A DNA stretch of 64,000 nt, taken from the NCBI RefSeq assembly GCF_900187385.1, contig NZ_FYEY01000001.1, positions 5,580,001-5,644,000 of the forward strand, read 5' to 3'. A program made the translations under genes and the position numbers. The stretch comes from Streptomyces sp. 2114.4 (GTDB taxonomy: Bacteria > Actinomycetota > Actinomycetes > Streptomycetales > Streptomycetaceae). The notes under the pieces were generated by a model, which saw only the letters and a list, made by a program, of their open reading frames with translations, was not told where the DNA came from and did no database searches. Positions 58,088 through 64,000 of the stretch are shown here, in pieces (within the stretch, counting starts at the first letter, position 1; every line of letters begins with the position of its first letter).

Positions 58088-60634
58088 TCACTCGGCGCCG
58101 ATGGCCTGGAGCATGTTCAGCCGGGCCGCCCGGCGGGCCGGCCAGAGCGCGGCCAGCACCCCCACGGCCGCCGCGATCAGTACGAACAGCGCGAGCCGGC
58201 CCCAGGGCAGCAGCAGCTCGTAGGTGGGCAGGCCCTCGCTGACCAGGGTGCCGACGGCCCAGGAGCAGAAGACACCCACCGCGATGCCCAGGCCCGCGCC
58301 GAACAGCGCGATGACCACCGACTCCAGCCGGACCATCTGCTTGATGCCGCTGCGGGCCAGGCCGATCGCCCGCAGCATCCCGATCTCGCGGGTCCGCTCG
58401 AAGACCGACATGGCGAGGGTGTTGACGACGCCCACCACCGCGATGATGACGGCCATGCCCAGCAGCCCGTAGGAGACGTTGAGCACCATCTCGATGTTCG
58501 CGGCGTTCTCCTTGCGCAGCTCGGCGTGGTCCTGGACCTTCAGCAGCGGGCTGTCGCCGAGGGCGTGCCGGATCTGCTTCTCCAGCCCCTCCGACGGGCC
58601 GTCCTGGGCCTTCACCAGCAGCGTATCGACCGTCGGCATGAACTGGTGCGGCGCTGACAGCGAGGCGGCGCCGATCGAGTCGCCGACCAGCTGGTTGTCC
58701 GCGTAGATTCCGACGATCTTCAGCTTCGCCTTCTTCTTGTCGAAGAAGGTGGCGTCCAGGGTGTCGCCGGTGTGCCAGCCCTTCTTCTTGGCCATCTCCT
58801 GGGAGACCGCGATGTCGTGGCCTCCGGCGCCCTTCAACGAACCGCTGATGAAGTCCAGTTGGAGGACCTTGCCGATCGTGCGGAGGTCGGTGCCCATCAG
58901 GCCCATGGAGGAATCAGGGGTCGAGAAGCCCGTATTGCGCAGCGGAGCAGCCGCCTCGACGCCCGGGACGTCCGCCACCTTCTGCGACAGCTCGGGGTCC
59001 AGACCGGAGGAGGCCCCGATCTTGTAGTCGGCCTTCAGCCCCTGGGCCGTCATCTTGTCCATGGCCTGCCCGGCCGAGTTCCCGACGACCGTCATACCGG
59101 TGATCAGGGTGAGGCCGATCATCAGCGCCGAGGCGGTCGCCGCCGTACGGCGGGGGTTGCGCAGCGTGTTCTCCGTGGCCAGCTTGCCGCTGATGCCGAA
59201 GAGCCGGGTGGTGACGACGCCCGCCAGCGAGACCAGCGGCCGGGACAGCAGCGGCGCGAGGATGATGACGCCGGTCAGCGTCAGCATGCCGCCCACCATC
59301 GCGATCGGCAGATCGTCGGCCTTCTTCAGCGTGGAGACGTAGCACATGGTCGCGATGCCGAGGCCGGTGATGACCGCGCCGAGGGAGTTGCGGAGCACCA
59401 GGCTGCGCAGTGCCGGCGGCGCCTCGACGGTGTTGAGCGCCTCCACCGGGGCGATCTTCGCCGCCTTGCGGGACGGCAGCCAGGCGGCCAGTACGGTCAC
59501 CACGACGCCCACACCCAGCGCGGAGAGCACCGCGGCCGGGCTGATGACGACCGGTCCGTCCGGGAAACCCGCGCCATTCGCTTCGAGCACCGCCCGCAGG
59601 CCCACGGCGAGGCCCATGCCCAGCGCGAAGCCGACGGCCGACGAGATCAGGCCCAGCAGGGCCGCCTCCGCGAGGACCGAGCGCACGACCTGACGGCGGG
59701 AGGCGCCGATCGCACGCATCAGGGCGATCTCCCGGCTGCGCTGGGAGATCAGCATGGTGAAGGTGTTGGCGATGATGAAGACGCCGACGAACAGCGCGAT
59801 CCCGGCGAAGGTCAGCAGCGTCTGGGACAGGGCCTTGTTCTGGCTGGAGACCATACGGGACTGCTCCGCGGCGAGATCGGTGCCGCTGGTCGCCGTGGCA
59901 CGGTCCTTGGGCAGCACCTCCCTGACCTTGTCGGTCAGTGCCTCCTGATCGGTGCCGGGCGCGGCACCGATCACCAGCTCGTCGAACTGGCCGGGGTGCA
60001 GGAACAGCTTCTGCGCGGTGGCGGTGTCGAAGAGCGTCAGGCTGCCGCCCGCGGTGACCTGCGGGTCGTCGGTGGAGACGATGCCGACCAGCCGCTTCGT
60101 CAGCACCGGGCCGTCGGTGGCGAGCCGCACGGCGTCACCGATCTTGCGGCCGGACGCCTTCGCGGTCGCCTCGTCCAGCGCGACCTCGTCGTCGGCGGCC
60201 GGTCCGCGGCCCTGCAGCAGCGGGTAGCGGGGGTCGTGACCGTCCTTGTCCGGCTGGAAGTTGGTGGCGAGGTTCTGCCACTCGTGGCCGAGCGGCACAT
60301 TGTCCGGGCCGGCGACGGTGGCCGTGCCGTTGACGTTGCGGCGTACGGACTGCACGCCGGGCAGTGCGCGGATTTTGTCCGCCAGCTTGTCGTCGACAAG
60401 GGTGGTCCGCTTGCGGTCCTTGCCGATGTCCGGGGAGCTGTCGCCGGCCTCGGCCTGGACGGAGACGGCCACCCCGTCGAGGTTCTTCTCGGACGCCTTC
60501 TTGACGGCCGAGCCGACGGTGTCACTGAAGATGAGGGTGCCGGCGACGAAGGCGACGCCGAGCAGGACCGCGAGCGCGGTCATCATCAATCGGGCTTTGT
60601 GCGCAAGCACATTGCGCAGGGCGGTTCGCAGCAT
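58088..60634 (-). CDS. FtsX/MacB-type ABC transporter permease
   Basis: The 848-aa permease has the duplicated FtsX layout: one N-terminal helix (LRTALRNVLAHKARLMMTALAVLLGVAFVAGTLIF), a large extracellular MacB-like domain (about 45-255), three helices, a linker with LRNSLGAVITGLG and ATENTLRNPRRTAATASALMIGLTLITG, a second outer domain and three final helices ending RLNMLQAIGAE. Such proteins act as mechanotransmitters or exporters of peptides and lipids. It follows its ATPase gene by 81 nt. The substrate is unknown. Confidence 0.93.
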   Translation of the reverse strand: MLRTALRNVLAHKARLMMTALAVLLGVAFVAGTLIFSDTVGSAVKKASEKNLDGVAVSVQAEAGDSSPDIGKDRKRTTLVDDKLADKIRALPGVQSVRRNVNGTATVAGPDNVPLGHEWQNLATNFQPDKDGHDPRYPLLQGRGPAADDEVALDEATAKASGRKIGDAVRLATDGPVLTKRLVGIVSTDDPQVTAGGSLTLFDTATAQKLFLHPGQFDELVIGAAPGTDQEALTDKVREVLPKDRATATSGTDLAAEQSRMVSSQNKALSQTLLTFAGIALFVGVFIIANTFTMLISQRSREIALMRAIGASRRQVVRSVLAEAALLGLISSAVGFALGMGLAVGLRAVLEANGAGFPDGPVVISPAAVLSALGVGVVVTVLAAWLPSRKAAKIAPVEALNTVEAPPALRSLVLRNSLGAVITGLGIATMCYVSTLKKADDLPIAMVGGMLTLTGVIILAPLLSRPLVSLAGVVTTRLFGISGKLATENTLRNPRRTAATASALMIGLTLITGMTVVGNSAGQAMDKMTAQGLKADYKIGASSGLDPELSQKVADVPGVEAAAPLRNTGFSTPDSSMGLMGTDLRTIGKVLQLDFISGSLKGAGGHDIAVSQEMAKKKGWHTGDTLDATFFDKKKAKLKIVGIYADNQLVGDSIGAASLSAPHQFMPTVDTLLVKAQDGPSEGLEKQIRHALGDSPLLKVQDHAELRKENAANIEMVLNVSYGLLGMAVIIAVVGVVNTLAMSVFERTREIGMLRAIGLARSGIKQMVRLESVVIALFGAGLGIAVGVFCSWAVGTLVSEGLPTYELLLPWGRLALFVLIAAAVGVLAALWPARRAARLNMLQAIGAE

Positions 60635-60715
60635 GGTGGTGGTGTCAGTCCTGGTCCGGTGGCTCGGGATGAAGGGCAGCGCGCCGGGGAGCGCGGTGGT
60701 GCGGTGTGCCGGGCG

Positions 60716-61498
60716 TCAGCTCGTACGACCCTTGGCTTCGAAGAGCCGCATCCGGTCCAGGACGGTGTCCGCGGTCGGCTCGTGCAGCTCCTCGACGATA
60801 TGGCCGTCGGCGAGGAAGACCACCCGGTCCGCATAGCCCGCGGCGACCGGGTCATGGGTGACCATCACGACCGTCTGCTGCATCGCCTGCACCGACTCCC
60901 GCAGGAAGCCCAGCACTTCGGCGCCCGAGCGGGAGTCGAGGTTGCCGGTCGGCTCGTCCGCGAAGATGATCTCCGGCTGGGCGGCCAGCGCGCGGGCGAC
61001 CGCGACGCGCTGCTGCTGGCCGCCGGAGAGCTGGGCCGGCCGGTGCGACAGCCGCCCGGACAGGCCGACCGTCTCGATGACACGGCTGACCCAGTCCCGG
61101 TCCGGCTTACGGCCCGCGATGTCCATCGGCAGGGTGATGTTCTCCAGCGCGCTCAGCGTCGGCAGCAGGTTGAACGCCTGGAAGATGAAGCCGATCTTGT
61201 CCCGGCGCAGCCGCGTCAGCTGCTTGTCGTTCAGCGAGGACAGCTCCACGTCGCCGATCCGGGCCGAGCCGGACGAGATGGCGTCCAGTCCGGCCATGCA
61301 GTGCATCAGCGTCGACTTGCCGGAGCCGGACGGACCCATGATCGCGGTGAACCTGGCCTTGCCGAACTCGACCGAGACGGAGTCCAGCGCGACCACACGG
61401 GTCTCCCCCTGGCCGTAGACCTTGCTCAGGTCCGTGGCACGGGCGGCGACGGCAGCGTCGGCGCGGGTGGGGGCGGGAAAGGCGGCCGGGTGGGACAC
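60716..61498 (-). CDS. LolD/MacB-type ABC ATPase
   Basis: The 260-aa ATPase pairs with the FtsX-like permease downstream. It contains Walker A GPSGSGKS, IGFIFQAFNLLPTLSALENI (Q-loop), signature LSGGQQQRVAVARAL, Walker B IIFADEPTGNLD and H-switch VMVTHD. I set GTG 61498 (MSHPAAFPAP) because AGGAG lies 6 nt upstream; the frame stays open for 126 more codons, but that sequence is repeat-rich and unlike protein. The family is the MacB/LolD group. Confidence 0.94.
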   Translation of the reverse strand: MSHPAAFPAPTRADAAVAARATDLSKVYGQGETRVVALDSVSVEFGKARFTAIMGPSGSGKSTLMHCMAGLDAISSGSARIGDVELSSLNDKQLTRLRRDKIGFIFQAFNLLPTLSALENITLPMDIAGRKPDRDWVSRVIETVGLSGRLSHRPAQLSGGQQQRVAVARALAAQPEIIFADEPTGNLDSRSGAEVLGFLRESVQAMQQTVVMVTHDPVAAGYADRVVFLADGHIVEELHEPTADTVLDRMRLFEAKGRTS

Positions 61499-61710
61499 GG
61501 GGAACTCCTGGAGAAGGACGGACGTTTCGATGTCCCCATTCTCGAAGGCGCAGGTCGGCGGGCGCCTCGGCCGCAAGGACCGAAAGCCGCACCGGCCGGA
61601 AGTGCCATCGCCGCGCCCGGCGTCATTCTCTGGACGGACGGGCGGTCCGACTCGGGGCCGACGGGGCGTCTCGGGGTTTACCCGGGCCTCTCGGTGTTTC
61701 CGGGGCATCC

Positions 61711-61751
61711 CGGCGGTACCCGACGGCACCGGCGGTACCGGCGGTACCGGG
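61711..61751. repeat. Short CGGCGGTAC tandem repeat
   Basis: Four related 9-10-bp units (CGGCGGTAC, CCGACGGCAC, CGGCGGTAC, CGGCGGTAC) lie in the 277-bp gap between the XRE-type regulator gene's end and the ABC ATPase start. Confidence 0.6.
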
Positions 61752-61775
61752 GCGTATCGGCGATGAGGAGACACC

Positions 61776-62513
61776 TCAGGGCCGCGGCTCGCCGACCCGG
61801 GCCCAGAATTCCGCCAGGATGCCGTCGAGGAACGCGCGTCCCGCCCGGCCGGACTCCTCGGCGCTGTCCGAGTCACCCCAGTTGAGCGTAGCGGCCATGG
61901 TCGCCTGATACGCGCCGTGCACCTCCTGCAGGACGGCCCGGAGCTGTTGCCGGGACAGCGGTACGACCTGGCCGACCGGCCGGACGTAGGCCTGCCAGCG
62001 GGTGGTGGCGGCGCTGGTCAGCAGCTCGGTCAACTGGCCGTCCCGGCCGGTGAAGCGGACCAGCGCGGGCAGTGGCAGGGACAGCACCTCGGCGAGCGAC
62101 GCGGCCTGCCGGTCGCTGCCGCTCCACGCCCCGCCGGCCTCCAGGCGCTCGTATGCGGCCCGGTCCATGCCGATCCGCAGCGCGAGGTCCGCCGGGGCGA
62201 GGCCGAGCGCCAGACGGTACTCGCGCAGGGTGTCCGGTGCGCCGAGCAGATCGCCCGGCGCGCACCACAGGGCGCCGGCCAGCGCGGTCAGTTCGGCCTC
62301 CGTGGGGGCGCTCTCGCCCCGTTCCCAGGACGCCACCGTCGCCGGCGGAACCGGTATGCCGAAGGCGGCCCGGATTCCGTAGGCGACATGGGCGGGCGTC
62401 ATCCCCAGCGCCTCGCGGAGCCGGCGGGCGGCCTCGGCGTGGAATGGGGGTCTGCGGGGCTCCCCGTCTTGCGTATGCACCGGCACACGGTAAGTGACGG
62501 CCCGGCCGCGCAC
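61776..62513 (-). CDS. Regulator with two XRE-type helix-turn-helix domains
   Basis: The 245-aa protein contains two Cro/CI-like HTH units in tandem, about 28-80 (LREALGMTPAHVAYGIRAAFGIPVPPATVASWERGE) and about 97-150 (YRLALGLAPADLALRIGMDRAAYERLEAGG), and a C-terminal region with WQAYVRPVGQVVPLSRQQLRAVLQ. The start is unclear: GTG 62513 gives the longest form, and in-frame GTG at 62486 is possible. It lies between the two-component system and the ABC transporter, same strand; operator targets are unknown. Confidence 0.85.
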   Translation of the reverse strand: MRGRAVTYRVPVHTQDGEPRRPPFHAEAARRLREALGMTPAHVAYGIRAAFGIPVPPATVASWERGESAPTEAELTALAGALWCAPGDLLGAPDTLREYRLALGLAPADLALRIGMDRAAYERLEAGGAWSGSDRQAASLAEVLSLPLPALVRFTGRDGQLTELLTSAATTRWQAYVRPVGQVVPLSRQQLRAVLQEVHGAYQATMAATLNWGDSDSAEESGRAGRAFLDGILAEFWARVGEPRP

Positions 62514-62568
62514 CTATCGTGCGGATGCCCAAGGACGAGGCTCGTAGGAAACCACCGGTCACGGTCAG

Positions 62569-63249
62569 TCAGTGGCCCGACCACCGGTAGCGCAGTTCGG
62601 GGCGGCCGACCTGGCCGTACTGGGGGGCGCGGGCGGCCCGGCCGCTCTCCACCAGATGTTCGAGGTAACGGCGGGCGGTGATCCGGGAGATGCCCACATC
62701 GGCGGCCGCCTCGGTCGCCGTCAGCCCGCTCCCGGCGGCCCGCAGCACATCGGTCACCGCCCGCAGGGTGGCCGCGGTCAGCCCCTTGGGCAGTGCGGCC
62801 GGACGCGGTGCGCGCAGCGCCGCGATCGCCCGGTCCACCTCGTCCTGCCCGCTGGCCTCGCCGGTGGTGGCGCGGAACTCCGCGTAGCGGGTGAGCCGGT
62901 CGCGCAGGGTGGCGAAGGTGAACGGCTTCAGCACGTACTGCACCACGCCGAGCGAGACGCCCTCGCGCACCATCGCCAGATCCCGGGCGGAGGTGACCGC
63001 GATGATGTCGGCGGTGTGGCCGGCCGCGCGCAGCGTCCGCACCAGCTGCAGCCCGTGGCCGTCCGGCAGGTAGAGGTCGAGCAGCAGCAGATCGACGGGG
63101 TGCGCGTCGAGATGGCGGCGGGCGTCGCCGCCGGAGTGCACGGTGCCGGAGACCGTGAAGCCGGGCACCCGTGCCACGTACAGGGCGTGTGCGTCGGCGG
63201 CGACCGGATCGTCCTCGACGACGAGGACCCGGATGTCGGAGGGGGTCAC
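62569..63249 (-). CDS. CitB/DcuR-type response regulator
   Basis: The 226-aa regulator has a receiver domain (about 5-120; D13/D14, phospho-acceptor D58 in LLLLDLYLPDGHG, K in VLKPFTF) and a C-terminal HTH (about 155-215; LTATEAAADVGISRITARRYLEHLVESG), typical of regulators for di- and tricarboxylate use. The kinase gene ends 46 nt upstream, so they are co-transcribed. The target is probably a carboxylate transporter, not visible here. Confidence 0.93.
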   Translation of the reverse strand: MTPSDIRVLVVEDDPVAADAHALYVARVPGFTVSGTVHSGGDARRHLDAHPVDLLLLDLYLPDGHGLQLVRTLRAAGHTADIIAVTSARDLAMVREGVSLGVVQYVLKPFTFATLRDRLTRYAEFRATTGEASGQDEVDRAIAALRAPRPAALPKGLTAATLRAVTDVLRAAGSGLTATEAAADVGISRITARRYLEHLVESGRAARAPQYGQVGRPELRYRWSGH

Positions 63250-63295
63250 CGGGCGTCTCCTCTCGCGCCGGGGCGGGCCGCGCCCCTCGCCCCGT

Positions 63296-64000
63296 TCATG
63301 CCGGCGCGCCCGTCCGCAGCGGCAGCCGTACGGTGAACCGCGCGCCGCCTTCGGATGCCCGGTCCAGGGTGACGGTGCCGCCGTTGCGGCGGACCGCCTG
63401 CTGGACCAGGGCCAGGCCCAGACCGCGGCCCCGGGCGGGCACGGCCGTGCTCTGCTTGGTGCTCCAGCCCCGCCGGAAGATCTCCTCGGCGGCGTCCGCG
63501 GACACCCCGGGGCCGCTGTCGGCCACCCGCAACAGCAGTTCGCCGCCGTCCGCCCGCGCGGTGACGCGCACCCGCGGCGGCCCGGCGGCGGTGTGCTCCG
63601 GGGTGGGGGCGGCGGCGTCCAGGGCGTTGTCGAGGAGGTTGCCCAGCACCGTGACCAGGTCGCGGGCCGGCAGGCCGGGCGGCAGCAGCCCGTCGTCGAT
63701 CCGGCTGTCGGCGGTCAAGGTCAGTTCGACGCCCCGCTCGTTGGCCTGCGCGGCCTTGCCGAGCAGCAGCGCGGCGAGCACCGGTTCGGCGACCGCGCCG
63801 ACGACCTGATCGGTCAGCGCCTGGGCCAGCTCCAGCTCCGCGGTCGCGAACTCCACGGCCTCCTCGGCGCGCCCCAGCTCGATCAGCGAGACCACCGCGT
63901 GCAGCCGGTTGGCGGCCTCGTGGGCCTGTGATCGCAGCGCCTCGGTGAAACCGCGCACCGAGTCCAACTCCCCGGACAGCGCCTGGAGTTCGGTGTGATC
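63296..64000 (-). CDS. CitA/DcuS-type sensor kinase, 5' end outside window
   Basis: This is the C-terminal 234 residues of a sensor kinase that continues past the right edge; the sequence is already in frame there (DHTELQALSGELDSV). The H box is in SQAHEAANRLHAVVSLIELG, the N box in LGNLLDNALDAA, and the G boxes are DSGPGV and GRGLGLALVQQAV. The PAS-linked H box is characteristic of CitA/DcuS sensors, which usually have an extracellular ligand domain, not visible here. It partners the regulator at 62569. Confidence 0.93.
   Translation of the reverse strand, partial: DHTELQALSGELDSVRGFTEALRSQAHEAANRLHAVVSLIELGRAEEAVEFATAELELAQALTDQVVGAVAEPVLAALLLGKAAQANERGVELTLTADSRIDDGLLPPGLPARDLVTVLGNLLDNALDAAAPTPEHTAAGPPRVRVTARADGGELLLRVADSGPGVSADAAEEIFRRGWSTKQSTAVPARGRGLGLALVQQAVRRNGGTVTLDRASEGGARFTVRLPLRTGAPA

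Noticed and set aside
60716..61876. A 126-residue N-terminal extension of the LolD-like ATPase
   Set aside because: The sequence is repeat-derived and Pro/Arg-rich, whereas GTG 61498 has AGGAG at 6 nt and starts a normal-length ATPase.

Overview
The window is chromosomal core DNA of a Streptomyces species. Evidence: very high GC with GC-rich third codon positions, GTG/TTG starts, and genes recognised in a conserved streptomycete order: nucS, filP and scy, meaB, a rapA1/rapA2-like two-component pair with an absC-like MarR gene, icmA, and pyk-ackA-pta-pfkA. No rRNA, tRNA, CRISPR array, prophage or insertion sequence was seen. Species cannot be fixed from the sequence alone.

Layout. 0-8 kb: a DUF2550 membrane protein, a NarL/DesK-type two-component system, a membrane protein, a TetR-controlled ABC-2 exporter followed by a PduO-type cobalamin adenosyltransferase, 3-hydroxybutyryl-CoA dehydrogenase and a STAS protein whose usual phospho-serine is alanine. 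8-14 kb: a large membrane-anchored NTPase, the mismatch endonuclease NucS, an SCO5389-like protein, a luciferase-like oxidoreductase and a small Cys/His protein. 14-25 kb: two tandem paralogous ABC-2 exporters, then the filament and polarity genes filP and scy. 24.7-27.6 kb: methylmalonyl-CoA epimerase, acetyl-CoA acetyltransferase and meaB. 27.6-28.3 kb: a gene-free block containing a long imperfect inverted repeat.

28-40 kb: a PepSY protein divergent from an OmpR/EnvZ-type pair, an AbsC-like MarR, three tandem AIM24 genes, two DUF3817 membrane proteins, a thiamine-binding MTH1187 protein, an ArsR/MFS pair, a second MarR and isobutyryl-CoA mutase large subunit (icmA). 40-47 kb looks accessory: an unusual Ser/Thr kinase, a second OmpR-type pair divergent from a MurG-like glycosyltransferase gene that overlaps a LegB-like sugar 4,6-dehydratase gene, and a TetR gene with a perfect dyad upstream. 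47-52 kb: a thioredoxin-TPR protein and a three-gene secreted/membrane cluster (DUF6230, DUF6114, low-complexity secreted protein). 52-58 kb: pyk, ackA, pta and divergent pfkA. 58-64 kb: a MacB/FtsX-like ABC exporter, a double-HTH regulator and a CitB/DcuR-type two-component system cut by the window end.

How the genes may work together. Coenzyme-B12 metabolism recurs (PduO adenosyltransferase, epimerase, MeaB, IcmA), next to acyl-CoA and acetate/glycolysis enzymes. Cell-envelope sensing and transport is the second theme: four two-component systems, four ABC exporters, a membrane kinase and a MurG-like module. The strongest candidate for an undescribed system is the glycosyltransferase/dehydratase pair at 44.3-46.5 kb, facing its own two-component system across a 57-bp region that carries an 11-bp-spaced TCTTAG direct repeat.
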